Part shown: in pieces, positions 13,832-21,278 of the stretch
How positions within the stretch are numbered: the first letter of the stretch is position 1
Layout: each line of letters opens with the position of its first letter
Source: JAGLSB01 sp023135955
GTDB taxonomy: Bacteria; Bacteroidota; Bacteroidia; Bacteroidales; GCA-2748055
Reading direction: 5' to 3'
DNA length: 28,356 bases
NCBI GenBank assembly: GCA_030673645.1
Contig: DAOVIO010000034.1
Coordinates: 1 to 28,356, forward strand
Position numbers and translations under genes: made by a program
Notes under the pieces: generated by a model
Databases searched by the model: none
Told to the model about the DNA's origin: nothing
Seen by the model: only the letters and a program-made list of their open reading frames with translations

Positions 13832-14044
13832 TCATAAAATGCCATGTATTCTGTTTTTTAAAATTATTGTCCAATTAAAATTATGCTGCAGAAATTTAAT
13901 CGCCGGGTTTATTCCTGATGTTTTCCAATAAATAAAATCATCTTCGTTTATGTAGGCTATTTTTTTGCTTGAATCCATTACATGACCATCAGATCTTGAT
14001 CTATAAACAGCGTTCCACATTCTTTTTCTATGGTCTGGATTCAT
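13832..14044 (-). CDS. Hypothetical protein, 70 aa
   Basis: No family recognised; basic N-terminus (MNPDHRKRMWNAVYRSRS). It overlaps the preceding gene by 17 bases, more than usual here. An upstream shift of the start is not possible without a larger overlap. Confidence 0.55.
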   Translation of the reverse strand: MNPDHRKRMWNAVYRSRSDGHVMDSSKKIAYINEDDFIYWKTSGINPAIKFLQHNFNWTIILKNRIHGIL

Positions 14045-14624
14045 ATGATCTTTCTTTTAATTGAGTTTTTTTCATTCTCCTACATATTTCATCAAATGCA
14101 TCAAAGATTATATTCAGCCAATTATTCAAATCCTTACAAAATGGAATGCTTTCATAATCTATGTTTGCGGGTTTTCCATAATTATAATGAGCATGATAAA
14201 TGTAGTCGTGCTCTTCTTCGGTATATTCAAGTAAATCAGTATACCATTCTTTTATAGTTGCCAGTTCATCACCTTCATACCCATATTCTTCAAGTCCTTT
14301 ATCAATCAATTCTTGAATTTCTTTTGCTGTATCATCACCATTATATTCATAGGGATTTTGGCAGCTCAAAATATGTAATTTTTCCAGCCAGTACCCATCA
14401 GAAACTCCTTCTTTTTCATTTGGATAAAATGGCCTACAAAATACCCAATTGCCAAAATCACCCGTTACAGTTAGTGTGCGGTCTGTATTTATGAATTGAA
14501 TGTAATTTGTGTTACTGTCCCCAACCTGGAAATGGTCAATTTGAATTTCCTTTTCACTACACTTGTAAATCTCAACTCTATGTTGATGCTTATTAAAATC
14601 GATTCCTGTTCGTTTACCTTTCAT
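14028..14624 (-). CDS. Conserved phage hypothetical protein, 198 aa
   Basis: The N-terminal half has a 'TLTVTGDFGNWVFCRPFYP' segment (residues 49-67) that I recall from function-unknown phage and prophage proteins. The C-terminal half is very acidic and aromatic (EYGYEGDELATIKEWYTD). An acidic, Tyr-rich stretch of this sort may mimic DNA or bind a basic partner, but that is speculation. It lies 11 bases after the 246-residue replication-side gene. Confidence 0.7.
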   Translation of the reverse strand: MKGKRTGIDFNKHQHRVEIYKCSEKEIQIDHFQVGDSNTNYIQFINTDRTLTVTGDFGNWVFCRPFYPNEKEGVSDGYWLEKLHILSCQNPYEYNGDDTAKEIQELIDKGLEEYGYEGDELATIKEWYTDLLEYTEEEHDYIYHAHYNYGKPANIDYESIPFCKDLNNWLNIIFDAFDEICRRMKKTQLKERSYESRP

Positions 14625-14635
14625 CGTTTTATTTT

Positions 14636-15376
14636 TTAGTTTGAATGTTTATCCTTCCGACTTTCTTTTTCCTGATTCAATATTTCCAAATACTGAGGAC
14701 GTTGGCGCTTACTCCAATCTTCCAAAGCCTTTTCAATCTCTTCATTGGTAAACAATTTAATAACTTGCTTAAATTGGTATAAATGGATTTGCTTTGGTTG
14801 GTACTTTTTCGGCTTTGGCTCAGTCAATTTTAATGCTGACTTCATAACCTCAATCATGTCGCCTTCTAGCATTGATCGTAATTCAGCGTTTTTGTTCTGG
14901 TAATGCTTGCGCCTTAATTCATCAATTCGGCTCATATATCCATCTACTGATAAATATTGCTGGATCCAATTTGTAACGGTCATTACATTCATTTGGTACG
15001 TTTGCCCGTAGTCACCTTTTAATCCTTTCCTGATGCACCTGAAGAACCCCACAATAGTCAATCCATTGAAGTCGTTTAAAACCAGATCGATTATTATTTT
15101 TATCATTCCGGTATTCAATTGCATATTTTGATTTAGTCCAGCATTTAACAAAATCAAACAATTAGTCAACTCCTCTTTAATGTCAAAAATATTAACACCG
15201 TCGAAATGAATAATATCATAAACGCAATTCGTTTTATGAATTTCATCTTCAATAGTTGCCTTCTGTATAAATTCAAAAAGATTTTTATTGTTGATTGCGT
15301 TCACGATTGATTTCTGCGAATAATTCGTCTCGCTGATTTCGGAGGTTTTCTGTGATTGTATTTTGTCCTTTGCCAT
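14636..15376 (-). CDS. Replication-region conserved protein, 246 aa
   Basis: The middle (VGFFRCIRKGLKGDYGQTYQ, then MTVTNWIQQYLSVDGY; residues about 109-148) resembles a function-unknown family in Bacteroidetes phages and plasmids with the pattern GxYGxxYxx....I..Wl..Y. That family is usually found beside the replication initiator. Its start lies 92 bases inside the end of the initiator-like gene, in another frame, so the two are probably coupled. A helicase-loader or initiator-partner role is inference. The C-terminus is highly charged. Confidence 0.65.
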   Translation of the reverse strand: MAKDKIQSQKTSEISETNYSQKSIVNAINNKNLFEFIQKATIEDEIHKTNCVYDIIHFDGVNIFDIKEELTNCLILLNAGLNQNMQLNTGMIKIIIDLVLNDFNGLTIVGFFRCIRKGLKGDYGQTYQMNVMTVTNWIQQYLSVDGYMSRIDELRRKHYQNKNAELRSMLEGDMIEVMKSALKLTEPKPKKYQPKQIHLYQFKQVIKLFTNEEIEKALEDWSKRQRPQYLEILNQEKESRKDKHSN

Positions 15377-15992
15377 TTGTATTTATTATTTCATCATTCC
15401 AGGCCTTACCATTTAAATATGATTCTGGATGTTTCCTAAATTGTTTGTCTGGGGTTGCTTTTACATATTCAAAAATATGACTCATTATTTGTTCCTTAAT
15501 ATCCTGACTCAGTTTATTGAATTTCTTCTTGCATTTTTCTTTAGATCCTACTTTTTTATTGTAAGCTGTCCAGAAGTCTTCGAATGTCGGCCAAATTTCA
15601 ATTTTAGTTTCATCTTCTTTTTTATCTTTATCTTCATCTTTATTTACATCTTCCATATGTGAGGTCATATGACCACTTTTTTCAATAGGTTTTGAATATT
15701 GATTTTTACCTGAAAGATTGTTTCTACGACTTGCAGTAAACTTTTTACGGTTTTCTTTTTCAAGATCCAAACGAGCATTATAATACAATCCTTTTTCATC
15801 GACCTCAAATTTGTCCTTAATGTTATCCCAGAGTTGACCTATCACTAGACCTATCATATGGGAGGTCATATGACCTCTATTGAATTGCATCATAAGTATT
15901 TCCATGTAAGCGCCTTTTTCCTCAAAGGTCATTCCCATGGTGCCACCTATCCAATCACCCGGATAAAAAAGGAATGCAGGATCTTTAGCCAT
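15285..15992 (-). CDS. Replication initiator-like protein (DUF1376-type N-terminus), 235 aa
   Basis: Residues 5-36 (PAFLFYPGDWIGGTMGMTFE...GAYMEILMMQ) match the DUF1376-type domain found at the N-terminus of phage replication proteins. The C-terminal half (FWTAYNKKVGSKEKCKKKF, then HPESYLNGKAW, residues about 141-198) resembles phage replisome-organiser domains. A charged linker (residues about 114-130) joins them. The peptide GHMTSHM occurs twice, at residues 40-46 and 107-113, encoded by near-identical DNA palindromes. The gene could thus carry the origin inside itself, as lambda O does. It overlaps its neighbours by 1 and 92 bases. Confidence 0.75.
   Translation of the reverse strand: MAKDPAFLFYPGDWIGGTMGMTFEEKGAYMEILMMQFNRGHMTSHMIGLVIGQLWDNIKDKFEVDEKGLYYNARLDLEKENRKKFTASRRNNLSGKNQYSKPIEKSGHMTSHMEDVNKDEDKDKKEDETKIEIWPTFEDFWTAYNKKVGSKEKCKKKFNKLSQDIKEQIMSHIFEYVKATPDKQFRKHPESYLNGKAWNDEIINTNGKGQNTITENLRNQRDELFAEINRERNQQ
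15654..15932. repeat. Palindromic repeat cluster, candidate replication origin
   Basis: Two 23-base near-copies (15654-15676 and 15855-15877) each contain CATATG, then GAGGTCATATGACC. Within them GGTCATATGACC is a perfect 12-base palindrome (15663-15674), extended to 16 bases in the second copy (15862-15877). Between and around them GACCTATCA occurs at 15836-15844 and 15848-15856 (12-base spacing), GACCTC at 15801, and AGGTCAT at 15926-15932. The layout inside an initiator-like gene is like iterons. Confidence 0.55.
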
Positions 15993-16381
15993 TAATATTT
16001 ATATCGTTTTAAATTTTTATCTCTATTTCTGGAAGCTTTATTTTGACCTCTTTCAATTAAATAAGATTGTACTTGATTTCTTTTCTTAAAATATTTACTA
16101 GTCCGAATTCTTAATTTTGATTGAAAATCATCATAATCAGGATTAAATTCATTTTTATGCTCTTCATGATAATTTCTATCACATCCTGGTTTTTTAATTC
16201 TCCGATCCTCTGTTATGTCTAACACCTCAAGTATTTCATCCAAAAAATCAATGTGAGAGCAATTATAATAAACCCAAATCAAATACCTATGCCTATTTAA
16301 GCATAGTGCCTGTATTACAGTGTGATCATATAATTTACCAAAGTTAAAAACAGATTTTAAAGCTAATTTTCTAAATACCAT
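15992..16381 (-). CDS. ExoX-C-terminal-like protein, 129 aa
   Basis: Residues about 11-60 (VFNFGKLYDHTVIQALCLNRHRYLIWVYYN, broken across the family pattern 'FGK..G.tv...l..d..YL.W...N') resemble the small SH3-like domain that follows exodeoxyribonuclease X and also occurs alone in phages. The rest is very basic (RTSKYFKKRNQ; KASRNRDKNLKRYKY), so nucleic-acid binding is likely. The nuclease part is absent. It overlaps the initiator-like gene by one base (TAATG). Confidence 0.6.
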   Translation of the reverse strand: MVFRKLALKSVFNFGKLYDHTVIQALCLNRHRYLIWVYYNCSHIDFLDEILEVLDITEDRRIKKPGCDRNYHEEHKNEFNPDYDDFQSKLRIRTSKYFKKRNQVQSYLIERGQNKASRNRDKNLKRYKY

Positions 16382-16419
16382 TGTTTAAATATTTATTTAA
16401 GTGAAAAGATAAAAAAATA

Positions 16420-16596
16420 TTAAGCAGCTTCAATAACTGCATTGCATAATGACATTATTTTTAGTCTTATTTCATCGCTCATGTCATAATCGCCCTTCAG
16501 AAGTAATGACAAATAAGTTTCGGATATGCCAATCTTTCCGGCTATGAATTTTTGTTTCAAGCCACTAGATTTAATTGCCTCTTTTACTCTAATCAT
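16420..16596 (-). CDS. XRE-family HTH protein (Cro-like), 58 aa
   Basis: A small helix-turn-helix: VKEAIKSSGLKQKFIAGKIG (residues 4-23), then ISETYLSLLLKG (24-35), with the usual QxxIAxxxGISxxYLSxLLxG pattern. It would bind an operator as a dimer. Intergenic gaps on both sides (45 and 38 bases) and its own promoter distinguish it from the overlapping genes around it. It may act as an early-gene repressor or Cro. Confidence 0.8.
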   Translation of the reverse strand: MIRVKEAIKSSGLKQKFIAGKIGISETYLSLLLKGDYDMSDEIRLKIMSLCNAVIEAA

Positions 16597-16599
16597 ATT

Positions 16600-16630
16600 G
16601 TAAGTTACTTAAAGTTTTATTTAAATCAAA
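16600..16630 (-). promoter_or_regulatory. Promoter of the Cro-like gene
   Basis: On the minus strand TTTG (16627-16630), 19 bases, then TAACTTAC (16600-16607): good -33 and spacing, with a -7 element two bases off TAnnTTTG. The ATG is at 16596, three bases after it, so the message would be leaderless. Confidence 0.4.
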
Positions 16631-16641
16631 TTAAAAACTGA

Positions 16642-16839
16642 TTATTCATGCTTTTTCACTACAAAATCCTTGATTTCAAACCCAGGAAAAGAACATAAAG
16701 CCCTTGATTTAGCCATATCATAAGCATCTGATTCCAGGTTTGCCGGAATGATGTATAATTCCATTCGCTCTCTTACGCTTACTGTACTACCGAATCTAAC
16801 CGACTTTCGAAGGAATAAAGCTACTGAGTAGGTGTTCAT
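16642..16839 (-). CDS. Hypothetical protein, 65 aa
   Basis: No family recognised; basic N-terminal half (FLRKSVRFGSTVSVRERME). It overlaps the preceding gene by ATGA and ends 45 bases before the Cro-like gene. Confidence 0.6.
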   Translation of the reverse strand: MNTYSVALFLRKSVRFGSTVSVRERMELYIIPANLESDAYDMAKSRALCSFPGFEIKDFVVKKHE

Positions 16840-17069
16840 GGTTCATTAGAGTCATACACCCAATGATTATCTTCGATTTTGATGTTTTTTATTTCTTTTC
16901 CGCTAATTATGTCGCCTATTTGTCTTGGTGTATCAATACATATCAAATCAATATAAGGATGCCCATCAATCACCCAACCAGAATGAATAGATTTAAATAT
17001 GCGTCCCTTGCGGACTCCTGTTTCTGACGCAATTTTCTTAAAATCAATTTGCTCTCTAAGTAATTCCAT
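16836..17069 (-). CDS. HTH-like hypothetical protein, 77 aa
   Basis: Residues about 8-33 (IDFKKIASETGVRKGRIFKS) have helix-turn-helix spacing, followed by a strand-rich tail (YIDLICIDTPRQIGDIISG). It begins 14 bases after the strong hairpin at 17083-17103, so read-through of that terminator would set its expression. Family unknown. Confidence 0.6.
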   Translation of the reverse strand: MELLREQIDFKKIASETGVRKGRIFKSIHSGWVIDGHPYIDLICIDTPRQIGDIISGKEIKNIKIEDNHWVYDSNEP

Positions 17070-17082
17070 AGCATTTATTTAA

Positions 17083-17103
17083 GCCCCGGCCAATGACCGG
17101 GGC
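17083..17103 (-). terminator. GC-rich hairpin terminator
   Basis: GCCCCGG (17083-17089) and CCGGGGC (17097-17103) are perfect complements with a 7-base loop. The stem stands out sharply from the AT-rich surroundings. It is placed just after the 236-residue gene. The U tract on the minus-strand side is weak (TTAAATAAA), so it may be an attenuator and not a full stop. Confidence 0.65.
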
Positions 17104-17109
17104 GTAAGT

Positions 17110-17820
17110 TTAAATTTCGATTATTGGCAATTCCGGACAAAGCTTTTTGATAGCCTCAAGCTCTTTATTAATTGTTTCCTCAACAATTCCCTCAATGAAA
17201 TCAGCAAGATCCGGTGAAATCAATATGCAATTAAATGACTCAGGCGAAATATCAACTTCGATGGTCACCATCTTTTTAGGCAGTCCCTTGAAAACAGGGA
17301 TTTCAATTACAAATGACTCTGGAAGATTAGATTTAACCTCCTGCCTACGAACCAAATCATAATTTGCCCTGGTGTCCACTTTGGTTTCAGTCCTTTTCGT
17401 CACATCAGCTTCAAAGTTTTGCAGTTTGGTAACCAATTCCATACATTTGTTTTTATCCTGGAATAGATTTCTATTCAACCGAAAGAATCCCGCCAACTCC
17501 AAACACGTCCAACCTTCACCGGTATTGATTTTCAAGTTTTTCAATACTTCAGTTCTAATCATTTTTCCAGTAATTACCGGCGAATAGTGATCAAATTCAT
17601 TCAAAAGCAAAATGATTTTTGAATCTTCATAGCTGAATTTGATGTGAGTCTGATCCTTATCTACACCCTCAAGCTCATGCCTTTTTGTGAGATATTCCAG
17701 GGGAGTATTGATTGCCCCAATGATATCATCAGCTCTCTTTTGCTCCTTTTCGTCCAAGCCTTTTGCGGTGTAAATTTTCACAATGCCATTTTCAGGAACA
17801 TTAATAGTTTTGATTTCCAT
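17110..17820 (-). CDS. Conserved phage protein, 236 aa
   Basis: The central part (AGFFRLNRNLFQDKNKCMEL, residues about 109-128, then LVTKLQNFEADV and a series of polar repeats) has the order of DUF2303-like phage proteins of the early recombination/replication region. The resemblance is weak and I do not assign it firmly. Soluble, no membrane segment. It lies 2 bases after the 137-residue gene and is followed by a hairpin terminator, as the last gene of the SNF2 operon. Confidence 0.65.
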   Translation of the reverse strand: MEIKTINVPENGIVKIYTAKGLDEKEQKRADDIIGAINTPLEYLTKRHELEGVDKDQTHIKFSYEDSKIILLLNEFDHYSPVITGKMIRTEVLKNLKINTGEGWTCLELAGFFRLNRNLFQDKNKCMELVTKLQNFEADVTKRTETKVDTRANYDLVRRQEVKSNLPESFVIEIPVFKGLPKKMVTIEVDISPESFNCILISPDLADFIEGIVEETINKELEAIKKLCPELPIIEI

Positions 17821-17822
17821 GA

Positions 17823-18236
17823 TTAAACTTTTGCCCCGTGAATACTTAATTGAGTGCGCTCTTCTAAAGTCGCTGGCCGCGATTCAACCAGGTTACCTTC
17901 CTCAGAATAAAAACCTACCTCGCTATCATCAAGATTTACCATCTTGAATACTTTACCTTCTTTTTCCCGGTAACCGGTTTTGATTTCAGAAAGCAAAGAA
18001 CTTGCTTCAATTTCTATCGGCTTTAATTCGGCTTTGAAATTATCCGTAGCCTCTTTTTTCCGATCCTTAATCCTGGAAATATCAATAGATTTGCCAGAAA
18101 ATTCAGCCCTCTTACGAATCAACTCTTCATTAGTGAGCTCTTCGTAATAGGTTTTTTCTTGCACCCCATCGGCGTTAGCCTGAAAGTGGTCGAGCCTTTC
18201 TTTATGCGAAAGGTCTTTAAACATTGTTTTCTCCAT
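17823..18236 (-). CDS. Conserved phage hypothetical protein, 137 aa
   Basis: A helical N-terminal half rich in Lys/Glu (KRAEFSGKSIDISRIKDRKK) is followed by a compact strand-rich segment ending KMVNLDDSEVGFYSEEGNLV. I recall proteins of this shape in Bacteroidetes phages, without known role. A second ATG at residue 5 is equally possible. It is coupled by a 2-base gap to the next gene. Confidence 0.65.
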   Translation of the reverse strand: MEKTMFKDLSHKERLDHFQANADGVQEKTYYEELTNEELIRKRAEFSGKSIDISRIKDRKKEATDNFKAELKPIEIEASSLLSEIKTGYREKEGKVFKMVNLDDSEVGFYSEEGNLVESRPATLEERTQLSIHGAKV

Positions 18237-18268
18237 AGTTTTAAGTTAAAAGTGAAAAATTAATTTAT

Positions 18269-18520
18269 TTAATGATTTGTGCCGTTACGAAATGCTTCGT
18301 ATAAATATTCTCTGCCTTTTTTGGTCAATGTTAATTTCTTCGTGCACAACCCCAATTCATTAATAATTGATTGTGCTGTATGTCCGTTATCATACCCACA
18401 AGCAACTTTTAGAAGTGCATATCTTACAACATCTCTCTTGCTTGAGCTACCGAAATTAGCATTTGCAAATACCTTTGTTAAGGTCTGTTTGCAAATTAAT
18501 TCTACTACGCCATTATTCAT
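18269..18520 (-). CDS. Conserved phage hypothetical protein, 83 aa
   Basis: The sequence ALLKVACGYDNGHTAQSIIN (residues 35-54), then LGLCTKKLTLTKKGREYLYE, matches short proteins common in Bacteroidetes phages and plasmids. 'LTKKGREYLYEAF' is typical of a winged-helix C-terminus. DNA binding is likely but unproven. It starts one base after the SNF2 gene. Confidence 0.75.
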   Translation of the reverse strand: MNNGVVELICKQTLTKVFANANFGSSSKRDVVRYALLKVACGYDNGHTAQSIINELGLCTKKLTLTKKGREYLYEAFRNGTNH

Positions 18521-18521
18521 C

Positions 18522-19958
18522 TTACTTCAATTTTAGTTTATCAATATTTTGCATTAATTCCCTGAGTAATAATTCCTGACTCTTCTCCTTGGTGTAATCA
18601 ACTGCGCCGGTGGCCCTTTCGGAAACATCCTTTTTGCCAAAAATGATAGCTCGCTTGTAATAGTCAATTGTATGATTTCCCTCAAACCAAATGCTATTTA
18701 CATTATCTTTCCTCCCATTTCTATATGCCCGATCTTCGCATTGAACCATTACGGCGTAAGTCCACCAATATTCAACAAAACCCACAACATCTGCAGCAAA
18801 TAGATTCAACCCAACGCCAGCGGCTTTAATTGAACAAATCATTTTATTGCAATACGGATCTGTTTGAAATTTCTTTTGAGCCTTGGCACGATCAATGTAA
18901 TTATCTGGCCCGGTAATATGAACAGCATCAGGATAAATCCGTTTGAATTCATCAACCAATTCTAAACGATCCATAAACAGTATAATCTTCTGACCTGAAC
19001 TGACGGTATTATCTACTATTTCACGAATTGCTTTTAACTTACCAATCGCTGAAATCCTGGTTAAAGTCTGGATTAATACCATGGCCTTACCGCGCATGCT
19101 CCGATTGATTTCGTATTCGTTTTTATCGGTATGATCCCGAAAGTATTGAGCCAAATCATCTACCGCCGCGTTGTATTCCTTCTTTGTGGTGATGTCGATT
19201 TTAATAATTGACCTGAATTTATCAGGCATATCTTTTAAAACCTCCTTTTTTTCCCTCCGGAAATAGAATTTACTTAAACTATGCTTTAATTGGTGAAGGT
19301 TATTGTTGTCGCCATGCTTATTTAGGAAGCCCCTCATGCCTCCAAAGTCGTTCAGCCTTCCAAGTATAGCCAATGGAGAAACAAGATCCTCAGCCTTATT
19401 AATTATGGGCGTGCCGGTAAGTAACATGATAGTCTCTTTCCCGGAACATACACCGGCCACAAGTTTTGCCTGTTGACTCTCGGGATTTCGTATTCTATGA
19501 GATTCATCAACGATCACTGATTTAAATAAACCTATGTGTGGATTGAATACTATGTCCGAAAGTTTCGGGTTTGTTTTAAGATATTCATATACGAAAAATT
19601 TCTTCAATGATTCGTAATTGACGATATAAAAAGAAAAGTTGCCAAAAAACATTCCTCCCATGTAATTTTCATCTAGGTAAATATGCCATGAGTTAATATG
19701 CTTATTGTTTAGGATCAATGCTTTTTTATCAGTCCACATATGGATTTCTTCCTGCCAATTAATTTTTAAACTTGCTGGACATATAATTAAAGTAGGACCG
19801 CCATTTAAAGTTTCAACAGTTGCGATTGATTCTAACGTTTTTCCCAATCCCATATCAGATCCATTAATGAACCTCCTCATTTTAGCTCCCCTATTGATGT
19901 CCTCAATCTGAAAATCAAATGGCTTATATCCGTCTGGGTGGGATAATTCGATATTCAT
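18522..19958 (-). CDS. SNF2-family DNA translocase/helicase, 478 aa
   Basis: A superfamily 2 ATPase that moves along double-stranded DNA. Motif I DMGLGKT is at residues 35-41, motif II DESH at 151-154, motif III TGTPI at 181-185. The second lobe has ILFMDRLELVDEFKRIY (326-342), KAAGVGLNL (378-386) and motif VI QCEDRAYRNGR (406-416). It is short, with no accessory domains, like phage and SMARCAL1-type members that remodel forks or anneal strands. No DnaB-like helicase is seen in the window, so it may serve replication or recombination. It is the main gene of its operon. Confidence 0.93.
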   Translation of the reverse strand: MNIELSHPDGYKPFDFQIEDINRGAKMRRFINGSDMGLGKTLESIATVETLNGGPTLIICPASLKINWQEEIHMWTDKKALILNNKHINSWHIYLDENYMGGMFFGNFSFYIVNYESLKKFFVYEYLKTNPKLSDIVFNPHIGLFKSVIVDESHRIRNPESQQAKLVAGVCSGKETIMLLTGTPIINKAEDLVSPLAILGRLNDFGGMRGFLNKHGDNNNLHQLKHSLSKFYFRREKKEVLKDMPDKFRSIIKIDITTKKEYNAAVDDLAQYFRDHTDKNEYEINRSMRGKAMVLIQTLTRISAIGKLKAIREIVDNTVSSGQKIILFMDRLELVDEFKRIYPDAVHITGPDNYIDRAKAQKKFQTDPYCNKMICSIKAAGVGLNLFAADVVGFVEYWWTYAVMVQCEDRAYRNGRKDNVNSIWFEGNHTIDYYKRAIIFGKKDVSERATGAVDYTKEKSQELLLRELMQNIDKLKLK

Positions 19959-20012
19959 AAAGTTTGTTCATTTTTATAAGGCGCATATACCCGATTGTTA
20001 TAAAACATTTGC

Positions 20013-20321
20013 CTACGCACACATTTCCGTTGTTATACCTTCAGTTGGGAAACATGGATTTTTAAGTTCATTCACTATATGTCTCCCCAAGCACCATATT
20101 TGTTTTTCATCGGCAAGTTTGTCTTTATTTATAGTTCCTTCAGTAATTATCACTTCACTAATATTTTTACTAATATCGCGTCCTTTAAAATTACTCTTTA
20201 CAATCTCCGTTTTGACGCCAATTTTCTTTGCTTCAACTGCATTGTCATGCCAAATAGAATCTTTATCAACATAAAATTCAAAGCCATTTATTCCTATTAT
20301 TTTAATTCCTGTATATTCCAT
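20013..20321 (-). CDS. Hypothetical protein, 102 aa
   Basis: No family recognised; a strand-rich N-terminus (TGIKIIGINGFEFYVD) and a helix with Cys near the C-terminus. It lies 54 bases before the SNF2 gene. The 107 bases upstream hold a TATCTTTA (-7-like) without a good -33 element, so a promoter is uncertain. Confidence 0.6.
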   Translation of the reverse strand: MEYTGIKIIGINGFEFYVDKDSIWHDNAVEAKKIGVKTEIVKSNFKGRDISKNISEVIITEGTINKDKLADEKQIWCLGRHIVNELKNPCFPTEGITTEMCA

Positions 20322-20428
20322 CGCTTTCTTGTGTTTTGTACATTACCTCAATATTCAACTATAAAGATATTAATATTTTTAATATTTATCGCTGTTTGAT
20401 CTGTTTTTGATTCCTCAATTTGCGTAAT

Positions 20429-20626
20429 TTATTCCTCAAAATGCGGTATTATTAATGGACTTTTCCACGTCCTGTATGGGTATTCGTCTATAGAATCATC
20501 TAATGCCTTTTGGGCACTCCATCTATCTTCAAATACCGCCGCATTCTCCTTTACTGTAGTTCGACCAGGATCACCTATCCAATCTGCTTTATAAACACCA
20601 TCTTCGAATTGAATAATATATTTCAT
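20429..20626 (-). CDS. Hypothetical protein, 65 aa
   Basis: No family recognised. It starts directly after the terminator at 20649-20675 and so needs read-through or a promoter of its own; none is obvious. The body is acidic and aromatic. Confidence 0.5.
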   Translation of the reverse strand: MKYIIQFEDGVYKADWIGDPGRTTVKENAAVFEDRWSAQKALDDSIDEYPYRTWKSPLIIPHFEE

Positions 20627-20648
20627 TTTATTGTAGTTTGTAAAAATA

Positions 20649-20675
20649 GCGGCCCGACCATCACAACCGGACCGC
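20649..20675 (-). terminator. Intrinsic terminator
   Basis: GCGGCCCG (20649-20656) and CGGACCGC (20668-20675) form an 8-pair stem with one wobble (read on the minus strand), loop of 11 bases. On the minus strand it is followed by TATTTTTA (20641-20648). It closes the operon that ends at 20698. Confidence 0.75.
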
Positions 20676-20697
20676 AGGCTTGGAGGCCGAACAAAAT

Positions 20698-20889
20698 TTA
20701 TTTTAACTCAATTACAAACTCATATCCTTTGTAATCGCCTCGTAATGTGTGTTCGGATAAATGCTTTTCTGCATTTGGTTTGTCGGCGCTTCCATAATCC
20801 AGGCGTTTAGATTTTCTTAGAAATGGCCTGAGCTCATTGACAAACTCTTCGAATATTTTGTCTTTTGGAGTTGATTTGAATTTGTTCAT
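20698..20889 (-). CDS. Hypothetical protein, 63 aa
   Basis: No family recognised; basic N-terminal half (FLRKSKRLDYGSADKPNAEK). Last gene before the terminator; 13 bases after the preceding gene. Confidence 0.55.
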   Translation of the reverse strand: MNKFKSTPKDKIFEEFVNELRPFLRKSKRLDYGSADKPNAEKHLSEHTLRGDYKGYEFVIELK

Positions 20890-20902
20890 GATTTAGTGAT
20901 TA

Positions 20903-21193
20903 TTAAAATGGCTCATCAATATCAGATAGATCATCAATATCATCATGAAATTGTTCCTCACAATTCTCACATATATCTGATAAATCCCTCAATCCGGCAA
21001 TGAAAGTTCCGCAACAATAACAATATCCATTTTTAGCGGCATGCTCTGAGCAAAAATATTCATGCATTTCATCTATTTCACATTGGATTGATGGGTTTTG
21101 ACATCCTTTTTCCTGGCACATAGGTACATTCTTCGATTGCTCATCATAATGATGGCTCATCGCTATATCAAATGATTCGTCTTCAAATCCCAT
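20903..21193 (-). CDS. Small metal-binding protein, 96 aa
   Basis: Cys-rich with two clusters: CQEKGCQNPSIQC...YFCSEH (residues about 26-51) and CYCCGTF...CENCEEQFHDD (58-84). It resembles a RING- or B-box-like pattern only in spacing. The ends are acidic. It probably folds around zinc. It is separated from the HNH gene by 85 bases that hold a palindrome (GAGCGCTC at 21264-21271) and possibly a fragmentary 17-codon frame. Confidence 0.6.
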   Translation of the reverse strand: MGFEDESFDIAMSHHYDEQSKNVPMCQEKGCQNPSIQCEIDEMHEYFCSEHAAKNGYCYCCGTFIAGLRDLSDICENCEEQFHDDIDDLSDIDEPF

Positions 21194-21278
21194 TGTTTGA
21201 TAAAAATTTATTCATTATCTATAAATATTTTTTGCCCTACTTTCCAAATACCCTTTTTCATATGAGCGCTCCGGGTAA

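Noticed and set aside
13786..13844. Short frames of 18 and 30 codons between two genes
   Set aside because: Both overlap neighbours out of frame, and nothing in the sequence favours either.
20322..20428. Promoter-like TATCTTTA before the 102-residue gene
   Set aside because: No acceptable -33 element at 17-20 bases.
21194..21278. 17-codon frame (MKKGIWKVGQKIFIDNE) before the metal-binding gene
   Set aside because: Too short; possibly a decayed remnant, but unsupported.
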